Shown here: positions 1 through 7,696 of the stretch, one piece after another
How the letters are laid out: each line of letters begins with the position of its first letter
How positions within the stretch are numbered: the stretch's first letter is position 1
From: Clostridium ljungdahlii DSM 13528
GTDB taxonomy: Bacteria; Bacillota; Clostridia; Clostridiales; Clostridiaceae
Direction: 5' to 3'
DNA: 64,000 bases
NCBI RefSeq assembly: GCF_000143685.1
Contig: NC_014328.1
Coordinates: forward strand, 3,472,001-3,536,000
The notes under the pieces: generated by a model
The model's input: only the letters and a program-made list of their open reading frames with translations
Told to the model about the DNA's origin: nothing
Databases searched by the model: none
Program-made: the position numbers and the translations under genes

Positions 1-855
1 AGATTTATCTTTACTGTTCTGATCCTGATTTTCACGTACCTCAACATCTATTTTCTTTTTATTAGCGTTGTCTTTTATTTCTTCTTTAACCTCGTATTCA
101 ACATTGCCTACCATATCTTTTTCATCATAGGCTTTATCCGTGTTATTAAAAGCTTCAATTAAAAGGTCGCTATCATCTGAAGTGTTTGCATACATCTTAC
201 AAGCCCTGTTTATTACTGTTTTCTTCGCCATTTCATCAGTAAAATTATTATGAGCTTTTGATTTTCCTGTCTTATAAGCAATACCTTGTCCCCATGCCTT
301 TTGTATCTGATTAATGTTCATTACCTCAGTATGAATAGGACCGTTCTCTCCAATTACTACTGCAAACGCACCTTTGATTTTATTAATATCTATATTTTCA
401 AACTTAGGATTAAATTTGCTAATGTTTAGCGTTGCTGTATCCAAATCATATGTTTCTTCAAATTCATCACCTTCATATATACAGTAAGCTTTTATATCCT
501 TGACTCCTTCTAATCTTTTAGTTACTGCTACAGTCCCCATATAGCTTCTCATAAGCTGTAGCTGTTTTCCGTATACTACAAAATAACATTGCTTCTTAGC
601 AGGTGTTAATCCCTGTAGACACATATCATATAATGAACCTATAATTGAGTTCTTAGTACATACTTCAAGTGCAGGTTTATCATTCTTATCTTTGACCTCT
701 TGGAGCTGCAGCCATGCACTATTAAGTGCATTAGCTACAGAATAATTTTTGGGGAAAACTATCTCATTATTTTTTCTTAATTCATTAATCTTCGTTGTTA
801 CTTGGTTTAAAGCATCTTCCTTAGCCAAAGTTAAAGCTGTATTTTCACTTGTCAT
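1..855 (-). CDS. recT: RecT family single-strand annealing protein, 3' end outside window
   Basis: Translating leftward from the ATG at 855 gives an open frame to the window edge (about 285 residues, no stop reached). The segment reading LMRSYMGTVAVTKR and the early part (TPAKKQCYFVVYGKQLQ) are typical of phage RecT/RecT-like annealases, which pair complementary single strands in phage recombination. The C-terminal part seen here is acidic and lysine-rich (EVKEEIKDNANKKK), which is common in the tail of these proteins. The start is supported by AAGGGTGA about 7 bases upstream. It lies 26 bp downstream of the SbcC-like ATPase gene in the same orientation, a usual pairing in Firmicute prophages. 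The family call is firm; the C-terminus is unseen. Confidence 0.88.
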   Translation of the reverse strand, partial: MTSENTALTLAKEDALNQVTTKINELRKNNEIVFPKNYSVANALNSAWLQLQEVKDKNDKPALEVCTKNSIIGSLYDMCLQGLTPAKKQCYFVVYGKQLQLMRSYMGTVAVTKRLEGVKDIKAYCIYEGDEFEETYDLDTATLNISKFNPKFENIDINKIKGAFAVVIGENGPIHTEVMNINQIQKAWGQGIAYKTGKSKAHNNFTDEMAKKTVINRACKMYANTSDDSDLLIEAFNNTDKAYDEKDMVGNVEYEVKEEIKDNANKKKIDVEVRENQDQNSKDKS

Positions 856-881
856 TTCGTATCACCCTTTCTTTGAATTTA

Positions 882-2867
882 TCAACCTGCTAATTCTGTT
901 TCTTCTACTTCCGAACTATTCTCAACTCTTAATTTCTTATCCATACCACTTACAACCAAATTAATTATTTGACTTTCTGTATCTATAAGCCTTGTGGTGC
1001 TTTCCCTGTTATCTATAAATATAGGAGCTTTAATTTCATAATGATTTGATAGTGTATTTATAATATCTATTCCAGCATTAATTCTGGCACCTGAGTTCAA
1101 GTTTGTTGAGAACGGAACCCCATCTATAAGAGGCTCACAATCCTCTTCAATCCCTCCGTTAACTTGGGCTTTAAAGAACCTAAACTTAACATATTTAAAC
1201 TTAGAATTTATACTTGATTCCATAAGTTTAACTTTAGTTTTTATAAATTCATCACACATAAAATCTTGCTTTTCAAGGTCCGCAATTTGCTGTGCTAGAG
1301 CCTTTTCCTTATCCTGAAGTTCTTTAATCCTTGCATTTGTTCTATCATTAATTTCTTCATATTTTAAATCTTGATTGATATGTTCAAGTTCCATCTGTAA
1401 ATTCTGCTTTTTCTCCTTCAATATATCAACTTGTGAATCTTTTTCTATTGGCCTAGATAACTCAGTTTCAAGTGCTTCTATCTGCTTTAATGTATTCTGA
1501 TATTCTTTATTACTATTAAGATCAACAACTGCCTTAAAATTATCAAATTTACTTTGTAATTCATCCTTTTTATTATTAAAATCATCTAATTTTTTAAGTA
1601 ATCCTTCTAATTCAGATTCATTTTCAGATATCTTTTTCTTATGCTTCTCAATTTCATCTGCCTTATTACTGCCCTTTCTAGTTATCTCTTTAAGAACTTT
1701 TGATTTATTTTGTTTAAAATTTTCTTCTAATTCCTGTTTGTGTTTTTCAACATCTTCATCATCAAAAGGCCTTTTACACAAAGGACATATGCGAGCATCT
1801 TCCGGAAGTTCAAATGATTTATTGTTTTCCTCATACCACTCTTTCCTTAAATTTTTAACATCAGTTTCAAGCGTTTTTATTAAATTAAGGTTATTATTTT
1901 TTTCAGATTCAATTGATTTGACATGAAATTTAATATCAGCTATTTCACCAGTAATACTGTATAATTCCTCTGCTATTTTGTCTTTACCACTTCCGGATTT
2001 CCGAAGTTCATCTCTTTCAATATCCTTAAGTTTGGATTTAAAACCATATAACTTATCTTTTTTCTTAAACACTTCATCATTTATTTTAGATTTATCTATA
2101 AGCTGCTCTTCTATATTATTTATCTTTGAAACTATTTCTTGTTTCTTAACCTCTAATTGTTGAAAATTAATATCATCCTTTACAGCCATGTTTAATTCAT
2201 CAATTCTAGGCTGGATCGATTCTCTATCTTTAATCAATTTTTTTCTTGACGCGTTTATACTTTTTTTAAGTTCTTCTATACTCTTGTTTCCTAATAGATC
2301 TTTCAGAGGTTTCAAATCCTTTTTAGAATCAATAACATTTTCATCCGTAAGTTCACCTATAATATCCATAAGTATTTTCTTTCTGTCCTGCCATTTCATG
2401 TTGGTTGAAAAATATAAAGGATTAGTTACTAATTTGAATATATCTTCTGGAATAATACTGTTTATTTTTTCCTTATATTCACCCTGTTTTTTAGGTACAT
2501 CATCAATGTAATAAGTAGTAGTTACACCTTTAAGCTCTGACTCAGGTTTCCCTTTAGGCTTAACCCATTTTTCTTTTAAAATCTTTCTCAAAACTGTTTT
2601 AACTCCATCTATTTCAAGTGACCCAGTAACTTCTGTATCAATCCTGTGGATTATATTATTACTCTTATCTAGTGGCTGCACATCAAATTTACTTATATTC
2701 TGACTATCCTTATCAAACAGCAGCCATGCAAATGCATCAAACACAGTAGTTTTACCCGTACCGTTATCTCCGTATATATTTGTTGTATTCTCAAAATCTA
2801 TATCTAACTCTTTAATTCCTTTAAAATTCTTAAGATACAATCCTTTTAAAACAATTCTATTTGACAT
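882..2867 (-). CDS. Phage SbcC/RecN-like AAA ATPase with zinc-hook motif
   Basis: 661 residues. The N-terminus carries a Walker A motif (GDNGTGKTT, residues 33-41) in an SMC/Rad50-type context (LKNFKGIKELDIDF). The middle is long, charged coiled coil, interrupted near residue 360 by CPLC, a zinc-hook-like CxxC. The C-terminal lobe near residue 620 carries FIDNRE, in the position of the Walker B/D-loop region. Such proteins occur beside recT in Clostridium and Bacillus prophages and probably act in end processing for recombination; no nuclease domain is visible. Start at ATG 2867 follows GGAGG. It is likely co-transcribed with the upstream small genes and recT downstream. Confidence 0.85.
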   Translation of the reverse strand: MSNRIVLKGLYLKNFKGIKELDIDFENTTNIYGDNGTGKTTVFDAFAWLLFDKDSQNISKFDVQPLDKSNNIIHRIDTEVTGSLEIDGVKTVLRKILKEKWVKPKGKPESELKGVTTTYYIDDVPKKQGEYKEKINSIIPEDIFKLVTNPLYFSTNMKWQDRKKILMDIIGELTDENVIDSKKDLKPLKDLLGNKSIEELKKSINASRKKLIKDRESIQPRIDELNMAVKDDINFQQLEVKKQEIVSKINNIEEQLIDKSKINDEVFKKKDKLYGFKSKLKDIERDELRKSGSGKDKIAEELYSITGEIADIKFHVKSIESEKNNNLNLIKTLETDVKNLRKEWYEENNKSFELPEDARICPLCKRPFDDEDVEKHKQELEENFKQNKSKVLKEITRKGSNKADEIEKHKKKISENESELEGLLKKLDDFNNKKDELQSKFDNFKAVVDLNSNKEYQNTLKQIEALETELSRPIEKDSQVDILKEKKQNLQMELEHINQDLKYEEINDRTNARIKELQDKEKALAQQIADLEKQDFMCDEFIKTKVKLMESSINSKFKYVKFRFFKAQVNGGIEEDCEPLIDGVPFSTNLNSGARINAGIDIINTLSNHYEIKAPIFIDNRESTTRLIDTESQIINLVVSGMDKKLRVENSSEVEETELAG

Positions 2868-2921
2868 CTGTAAACCTCCAATTTGATTTTTTCCCCATTC
2901 TCATATAGAATAGGAATAGAT

Positions 2922-3155
2922 TTATAAATTTCTTTTGGTCCTTTGGCAGAGGGCCTTTTTTATTTGTAATAAATCTCTTACCTGTTCATCTGTAGCAGTA
3001 GTAATATCTTGACATATGGTTTGCCCTGTTCTCATGTCATAGAGTTCATCACCATCAATATCATATTTGACCTTGTCTACAGCCTCCTTATATCCATAGT
3101 TTTCATCTTGTACTAGATGCTGCACTTCAGATATTTTTCTTTCAAGTACATTCAT
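2922..3155 (-). CDS. Small prophage protein of unknown function
   Basis: 77 residues, no recognised family. Its first half is helical and acidic (MNVLERKISEVQHLVQDEN), followed by a short segment with DGDELYDMRTGQTICQD and a lysine/arginine-rich tail. The ATG at 3155 follows AAGGAAGGTG, a good ribosome binding site. It sits between two other small leftward genes with short gaps, so it is most likely part of the early prophage operon. Function unknown. Confidence 0.6.
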   Translation of the reverse strand: MNVLERKISEVQHLVQDENYGYKEAVDKVKYDIDGDELYDMRTGQTICQDITTATDEQVRDLLQIKKALCQRTKRNL

Positions 3156-3170
3156 TGATTCACCTTCCTT

Positions 3171-3353
3171 TCAAACACTTGTCAGAACTTTAAAACTTAT
3201 TCTTGCAATAGCAACCATCTGATTTAAACTTGTCCTTTTACCAAACTTGACACGATTTTCTCTTATATCATCCGTAGTTATTTTTAAAACTTCCTTAAAC
3301 TCTTGGTCTGTTACTTCAATGCCTCCATTCTCAAATAATTGTTTTATCATCAT
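3171..3353 (-). CDS. Small prophage protein of unknown function
   Basis: 60 residues, unrecognised. It begins MMIKQLFENGGIEVTDQEF and has a mixed charged sequence without membrane segments. The two adjacent ATGs at 3353 and 3350 follow GGAAGGAGG, so translation is credible despite the size. It is spaced 15 bp from the next gene in the same operon. Confidence 0.55.
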   Translation of the reverse strand: MMIKQLFENGGIEVTDQEFKEVLKITTDDIRENRVKFGKRTSLNQMVAIARISFKVLTSV

Positions 3354-3368
3354 TTTTTCCTCCTTCCT

Positions 3369-3581
3369 TTAATACCAGCTTCCATCTTTTAAAATATGCA
3401 GCCAGTCACCATCACTTAAAATAACTTTAAGATACTTACTGCCCATTCTTTTTACGAAAGTTGGTGCATGATCCTCTGGATGCTCCCAAGACTTATAAAA
3501 TTTCTTACAAAACCTTTTAAAAAGTTCTTCGTCTTTATCATCCAATTTGCTGTACCCTTTTGCCGCCTCTATATTAAACAC
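3369..3581 (-). CDS. Small prophage protein of unknown function, GTG start
   Basis: 70 residues starting at GTG 3581, preceded by GAGGAAGTGAAAA. The start overlaps the stop of the upstream gene by 8 bases, indicating translational coupling. The sequence is basic and aromatic (RFCKKFYKSWEHPEDHAPTF), soluble, and of no family I recognise. Confidence 0.55.
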   Translation of the reverse strand: MFNIEAAKGYSKLDDKDEELFKRFCKKFYKSWEHPEDHAPTFVKRMGSKYLKVILSDGDWLHILKDGSWY

Positions 3582-3972
3582 TTTTCACTTCCTCTATAAA
3601 CCACTTACCATGTAAAATTTCTTCTGCTGAAATTGCATTGTAATCATCGTCCATTAACTTGGAACTAGAACTAACGCCTGGATTATATGAGTATCTTTTA
3701 CTTTCATATAGGCAATAAATTACTTTTCCATTCTCAAACGCTTTAAGAGCATCCATTACATCCACATGTTCATCTACAAGCCTGAATCTACTTCTAATAC
3801 TGAAGTTTGATAATATAGGCTCACCTTCTTGATTTACAATTCTGCCATCCCCATCTAATGCAATTACTTGTCCTTCATCCGTCCTATAAGATTCCTCACT
3901 AACAAATTGAAATTTTAAATTTGGATTTCTTTCGAGCTTGTCTATTGTCTGTTTTAACGTGTACTCTTGCAT
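3574..3972 (-). CDS. Prophage protein of unknown function
   Basis: 132 residues starting at ATG 3972 after AAGGAGG. The N-terminus (MQEYTLKQTIDKLERNPNLK) is helical; the rest looks like a beta-rich small domain ending in GKWFIEEV. Small phage proteins with this overall look occur in Clostridium prophages, but I cannot name a function. Its 3' end overlaps the next gene. Confidence 0.6.
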   Translation of the reverse strand: MQEYTLKQTIDKLERNPNLKFQFVSEESYRTDEGQVIALDGDGRIVNQEGEPILSNFSIRSRFRLVDEHVDVMDALKAFENGKVIYCLYESKRYSYNPGVSSSSKLMDDDYNAISAEEILHGKWFIEEVKSV

Positions 3973-4021
3973 ACGTTTTTTCCTCCTTTAATATCTAATT
4001 GGTTTTAATATATACAACCTT

Positions 4022-4303
4022 CTATAAAACTCTTTTTTCTTTTGAAATCTTATCAAGCCATTCATCAAACATTGTTCTATTAATAAGAAACTTCGAACCA
4101 ACCTTAAATCTAGGAAAATCTGAATTAGGATTATGAGCTAGTTCCAAAATCTTGTCACGACCAATCCCACTATATTTAACACAACTATCTATAGTTAAAG
4201 TTGCTTTTTCATCAGTTCCTTTTTCATTTGAAACCTCTTCCAGAGCTTCCTTTATAGCATCTTTAATTGTTTCTTTAAAATTAATGTTTTGCGACATTTC
4301 CAT
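4022..4303 (-). CDS. Excisionase-like HTH protein
   Basis: 93 residues from ATG 4303 (MEMSQNINF). The longer reading that starts at 4327 would overlap the upstream gene and lacks a ribosome binding site, whereas AAGGAGAG lies about 9 bases before 4303. The C-terminal half (TIDSCVKYSGIGRDKILEL then PRFKVGSKFLINRTMFDEWLD) matches the winged-helix/MerR-like fold of Tn916-type excisionases, with the typical W-L ending. Such proteins bind attachment-site arms and steer the integrase toward excision. The integrase of this element lies at 6244-7425. Confidence 0.75.
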   Translation of the reverse strand: MEMSQNINFKETIKDAIKEALEEVSNEKGTDEKATLTIDSCVKYSGIGRDKILELAHNPNSDFPRFKVGSKFLINRTMFDEWLDKISKEKRVL

Positions 4304-4799
4304 AATTAAACTCTCCTTTCTCTCCAAAACTTTTCTGAACCCAAAGTTTTAATTCACGAGATTCTTTTTCAATTTTGTCTAATGTTTTAACAACATGATC
4401 TAGCTTTGGTTTTTCATCTTCTGTAATAATTCCATCCTCTGTAATATCTAATAACTCCTTTTTAACCTCATCAATGTTTTCTAGTGAAGATACAATTTGA
4501 ATTGTAATTCTGTCCATTTCTAAAACTTCAATGTGTGGAACACTATGTTTTCCTATAGGACACTGCTCACAACAAAAATAATTTTCTAATTCAGGAGCAT
4601 TATAAATATCAGCCATCATTAAAATTTCTTCTGGATATGCACAGATACTATCAAGCTCTATTCGTGCAAGCCTTGTCCTATCAATTCCAATTACTTCTGC
4701 AGCTCCTTCCCTACTGTTTAATTTGTCATTATTATTAGCAGCTTTAATTCGTGCCTTATAATATACGTTATCTGCTGCCTTCGTAGCTTTTCTTGGCAT
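4281..4799 (-). CDS. HTH-domain phage regulator
   Basis: 172 residues. Residues 20-70 form an XRE-like HTH (SREGAAEVIGIDRTRLARIE, then a helix ending near ILMMADIYN). A CEQCPIG motif near residue 78 could bind metal. The C-terminal half is a long acidic helix (EKPKLDHVVKTLDKIEKESR). Proteins of this build are common in the early region of clostridial prophages. The ATG at 4799 follows AAGGAAGTGAG. Its 3' end overlaps the excisionase-like gene only if that gene's longer start is used. Confidence 0.7.
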   Translation of the reverse strand: MPRKATKAADNVYYKARIKAANNNDKLNSREGAAEVIGIDRTRLARIELDSICAYPEEILMMADIYNAPELENYFCCEQCPIGKHSVPHIEVLEMDRITIQIVSSLENIDEVKKELLDITEDGIITEDEKPKLDHVVKTLDKIEKESRELKLWVQKSFGEKGEFNYGNVAKH

Positions 4800-4853
4800 T
4801 TATCTCACTTCCTTTTACTGTTAAAATCAATGCATAAGTTAAGCATTGCATTT

Positions 4854-4870
4854 GTTGTCTATTTGGCAAC
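4854..4870. promoter_or_regulatory. Operator-like palindrome upstream of the HTH gene
   Basis: GTTGTC-TATTT-GGCAAC is nearly identical in design to the palindrome at 5111-5127 in the lysogeny control region. It covers the stop codon of the Cro-like gene and lies 55 bp before the start of the next gene, so the CI/Cro-type regulators could also control the downstream early operon. Inferred from sequence similarity only. Confidence 0.45.
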
Positions 4871-5089
4871 TTTATTATCAAAAAAAATATCGTAAAAAAA
4901 TATGAATGCCGGATCTCGTTTAAATATTTGGCTAATTTTTCGTATTTCAGTTTCTGAGAAATCGGTAATACCATTTTCTTTCCTGTTGTAAGTAGATTCT
5001 GATATACCAATTTTCTTTGCCAAATCAGCTTGTTTTAAATTATATTCCATCCTCAGTCCTTTTAATTTAAAATTAACCTTTCGTGCCAT
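4859..5089 (-). CDS. Cro-like XRE family regulator
   Basis: 76 residues, essentially one helix-turn-helix domain: LRMEYNLKQADLAKKIGISESTYNRKENG is a classic XRE HTH (residues 11-40). The C-terminus has an aromatic stretch (FIFFYDIFF). It is transcribed away from the CI-like repressor gene at 5248, with 158 bp of repeat-rich control DNA between them, the standard lysogeny switch layout. It probably acts as Cro or as an early-gene activator. Confidence 0.82.
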   Translation of the reverse strand: MARKVNFKLKGLRMEYNLKQADLAKKIGISESTYNRKENGITDFSETEIRKISQIFKRDPAFIFFYDIFFDNKVAK

Positions 5090-5110
5090 TTATTTCACCT
5101 CATTTCATTT

Positions 5111-5215
5111 GTTACCTATTTGGTAACTTTATTATATTATACGTTTGGCAACTTGTCAATTAATTTTAATAAAAATATTTTATTTTTGGCAACTAAGTTG
5201 TCATTATTGGCAACT
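5111..5215. promoter_or_regulatory. Lysogeny switch operators between divergent regulators
   Basis: A perfect-arm palindrome GTTACC-TATTT-GGTAAC lies at 5111-5127. Further copies of the half-site TTGGCAAC occur at 5145-5152 and 5207-5213, and an inverted pair GGCAAC-TAA-GTTGTC lies at 5188-5202. The half-site GG(C/T)AAC therefore recurs at four positions between the divergent cro-like and cI-like genes, plus once more at 4854. These are the probable binding sites of the two XRE proteins. Confidence 0.6.
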
Positions 5216-5247
5216 AAATGATATTATTGTTTTAAAGAGGTGTTATT

Positions 5248-5634
5248 ATGGCAACTTTCACTCAAAGAATGAAAGAATTAAGACGTGAAAAAAATATAAC
5301 ATTAGAAAACCTAGCAAAAGCTTTGAATACAACAAAATCAACTTTATCAAGATATGAAAATAATTTAAGAACCCCTAATGTGGATTTTATTAACCAATTA
5401 GCCAAGTACTTCAATGTGTCAGTAGATTACTTACTTGGGAATTCAGATGATAAAACCTTTCCTGATTCTAAAGAAGATACGCCAGAAGAAAAGATATCAA
5501 AATTAGTGAAAGAAAATAAAATAAGAACATTGGCAGCACATTTTGATGGTGAAGATATAACAGATGATGATGTTGAAGATATAAAAAATTTTATAGAATT
5601 TGTTGTTCAAAAAAGGAAGAATAAAGACAAATAA
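5248..5634 (+). CDS. CI-like XRE family repressor
   Basis: 128 residues. Residues 5-60 are an XRE HTH (MKELRREKNITLENLAKAL, then TKSTLSRYENNLRTPN), followed by a short acidic C-terminal region rather than a LexA-like peptidase domain. Loss of repression would therefore not be by autocleavage. The ImmA-like protease encoded immediately downstream is the likely inactivator, as in ICEBs1 and related phages. The ATG follows AAAGAGGTG. Confidence 0.85.
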   Translation: MATFTQRMKELRREKNITLENLAKALNTTKSTLSRYENNLRTPNVDFINQLAKYFNVSVDYLLGNSDDKTFPDSKEDTPEEKISKLVKENKIRTLAAHFDGEDITDDDVEDIKNFIEFVVQKRKNKDK

Positions 5635-5659
5635 CTTATTTTCGATACGGAGGGATTCT

Positions 5660-6118
5660 ATGACATATGACGAACTTCTTGAGGAAGTAGAATCACAAGG
5701 TATAGATGTCTTTGAGATGAACATAGGAAAACATAAGGGATTGTATGCAGATAATACTATAGCTGTATCTAAAGACATAAAAACAACCAAAGAAAAGGTA
5801 TGTGTTCTTGCCGAAGAATTAGGCCATCACCATAAAACTTCTGGAGAGATCCTCGGCAAGAAAAATATAAACAAAATAAAACAAGAAAAAATGGCTAGAA
5901 ATTGGGGATACGAAAAACTAGTAGGAATTGTACAATTAATAAATGCTTTTGAAAAAGGTATTAGAAGCAAACATGATTTAGCTGAATATTTAAATGTCAC
6001 AGAAAAATTTTTGGAACAAGCTATCCAACATTATAAAGAAAAATATGGTGTACATTATAAAATAGATAATTACATTATTTATTTTGAACCAACGCTATTT
6101 ATTGCGAAAATGTTCTAA
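5660..6118 (+). CDS. immA: ImmA/IrrE-like metallopeptidase
   Basis: 152 residues from the ATG at 5660 (MTYDELLEEVE), which follows CGGAGGG. The longer frame from 5600 overlaps the repressor gene and has no ribosome binding site. Around residue 55 the motif LAEELGHHHK replaces the canonical HEXXH by EELGH, a variant I recall in many phage ImmA proteins; a zinc site could still form with the adjacent His residues. ImmA proteins cleave the phage or ICE repressor after DNA damage, consistent with the neighbouring CI-like gene. Confidence 0.8.
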   Translation: MTYDELLEEVESQGIDVFEMNIGKHKGLYADNTIAVSKDIKTTKEKVCVLAEELGHHHKTSGEILGKKNINKIKQEKMARNWGYEKLVGIVQLINAFEKGIRSKHDLAEYLNVTEKFLEQAIQHYKEKYGVHYKIDNYIIYFEPTLFIAKMF

Positions 6119-6175
6119 AAGAATTGATTTTAATATTAACTCAAAGGAAAAAAATGCATAAGTAAAGATTTTATC

Positions 6176-6202
6176 AGGAGCAGTGTCTCCTATATATTTT
6201 TT
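6176..6202 (+). terminator. Weak terminator-like hairpin after immA
   Basis: AGGAG-CAGTGT-CTCCT followed by TATATATTTTTT. The stem is only 5 bp, so termination between immA and the integrase is possible but not certain. Confidence 0.35.
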
Positions 6203-6243
6203 AATTTTATATCGAACAAAAGTTCTGTCAAGGAGGTACTTAA

Positions 6244-7425
6244 ATGGCAACAAAAACAAACTTTACTTCTAATGGAAAAAAATATTATAGAATAAACTAT
6301 GATATTGGTATGGATGCTGATGGGAAAAGAATTAGGAAACAATTTGTTGGTAAAAGCAGAAAAGAAGCTGAAAAAAAGAAACTAGACTACATAAATAAAA
6401 TGAATGCTGGTTTAAAAGATGCAAAAAATATGTGGCTTGCACAAACATTAAAAAGTTGGCTATTTGAAGTTGTAAAAATGTCTGGTAATATAAAACCAAC
6501 TACATTTGCAAGATATGAAGGATTATATAGAAATTACATAGAAAATTCTCCTATAGGATGTATGAGTTTAGATAAATTGGAATCAATACAAATACAGAGA
6601 TATTATAATAAGCTATTTAGACAAGGTAAAAGCAGCAATCAAATTAACTATGTAAATAAATTTTTAAAACAATTTTTAAATTATGCGGTTGACTGTGGGT
6701 ATATTCTCAAGAACCCATGTAGTGGCAAAAAGGTTGCTATTCCAAAAGAAAACTCAGATAAAGTATCTGAAAGGCATATACCTGTATTTAATAATGAAGA
6801 TCTAACAAAAATCATTAAAGCTGAAAACTCTAAAATTAAATACATTGCTCTATTTTCTTTATCAACAGGAATGAGGCGTGGAGAAATAATTGGCTTAAAA
6901 GAAAATGACATTGACTATAAGTTAAAAGAAATCCATATTAGAAGAACTGTGGCAACTACTACAATTTTTGATGATAACAATAAAAGAAGTAAACAAACTA
7001 TAGTTCAAGAACCCAAAAGCAAAAACTCTAAAAGAACAATTCCACTCCCAGCATCATTAGTAGAAATAATCAAAGCTTCAATTAAAATTAAAAAATCAGA
7101 AAAACTAAAAGCTGGTAGTAGCTACTGCAAAGACAACTTGGACTACATATTTCTAAGTGAACAAGGTAATTTAATTAATGCTGGAAATTTGGACAAGACA
7201 TGGTCAAAATTCTTAAGGTCCTTAAACATTCCTCACAAAAAATTTCATGCTTTAAGGCATACGTATGCTACTAAGCAATTTGAAAATAATATACCTTTAA
7301 AAACTATTTCTATGCTATTAGGTCACAGCAGTATTGAAATAACTGCCAATATTTATACTCATGTTTTAAAAAAAGAAAAAGAGAAATCAGCAGACATTTT
7401 AGCTGATATTAAAACTATGGTGTAA
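6244..7425 (+). CDS. int: Tyrosine recombinase integrase
   Basis: 393 residues, Tn916/ICEBs1-like layout: an N-terminal arm-binding domain (residues 1-60), a SAM-like core-binding domain (about 65-170) and a catalytic domain. Catalytic residues are visible: R211 (TGMRRGE), H335 and R338 (HALRH), H361 (LGHSS) and Y371 (ANIYTHV). It would integrate and, with the excisionase-like protein, excise the element. The ATG follows AAGGAGG. The gene ends 86 bp from the 3' end of tRNA-Glu, the usual place for an integrase next to its attachment site. Confidence 0.95.
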   Translation: MATKTNFTSNGKKYYRINYDIGMDADGKRIRKQFVGKSRKEAEKKKLDYINKMNAGLKDAKNMWLAQTLKSWLFEVVKMSGNIKPTTFARYEGLYRNYIENSPIGCMSLDKLESIQIQRYYNKLFRQGKSSNQINYVNKFLKQFLNYAVDCGYILKNPCSGKKVAIPKENSDKVSERHIPVFNNEDLTKIIKAENSKIKYIALFSLSTGMRRGEIIGLKENDIDYKLKEIHIRRTVATTTIFDDNNKRSKQTIVQEPKSKNSKRTIPLPASLVEIIKASIKIKKSEKLKAGSSYCKDNLDYIFLSEQGNLINAGNLDKTWSKFLRSLNIPHKKFHALRHTYATKQFENNIPLKTISMLLGHSSIEITANIYTHVLKKEKEKSADILADIKTMV

Positions 7426-7470
7426 AAATGGTGTAAAATTTTAAAAAAGCACACCTTAAATCAAAAAACA

Positions 7471-7503
7471 AGAATGGCTTAACCATTGTAGTTAAGCCAT
7501 TCT
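7471..7503 (-). terminator. Rho-independent terminator for tRNA-Glu
   Basis: A perfect 13-bp inverted repeat (AGAATGGCTTAAC / GTTAAGCCATTCT) with a 7-nt loop. On the minus strand it is followed by TGTTTTTTGA, a good U-tract, so it ends the tRNA transcript; it may also stop integrase transcripts. Confidence 0.8.
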
Positions 7504-7511
7504 TTCATCTT

Positions 7512-7586
7512 TGGTAGTCCCTAGGAGAATCGAACTCCTGATTTCACCGTGAGAGGGTGACGTCTTAACCGCTTGACCAAGGGACC
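7512..7586 (-). tRNA. tRNA-Glu (anticodon CTC)
   Basis: The minus strand folds into a complete cloverleaf: acceptor GGTCCCT/AGGGACT, anticodon stem CACC/GGTG with loop CTCTCAC (anticodon CTC), T arm with GTTCGATTC, and encoded CCA at 7514-7512. Codon read is GAG. The prophage integrase faces its 3' end, so the 3' half of this gene is the likely attachment core. Confidence 0.95.
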
Positions 7587-7615
7587 ATATTTAATTTTCG
7601 CAATCAACATTTAAT

Positions 7616-7644
7616 ATTATATATCCTGCTTAACAATTAGTCAA
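7616..7644 (-). promoter_or_regulatory. Promoter of tRNA-Glu
   Basis: Minus strand reads TTGACT, 17 bp, TATAAT, about 30 bp before the tRNA 5' end at 7586. A near-consensus sigma-A promoter. Confidence 0.75.
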
Positions 7645-7696
7645 CACTTTTTTCACTTTTTATTTAATATTATATGATTGAATTGTGATAATGTCT

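Noticed and set aside
4768..5010. A minus-strand frame across the Cro-like gene
   Set aside because: It overlaps two supported HTH genes in another frame and starts inside the first.
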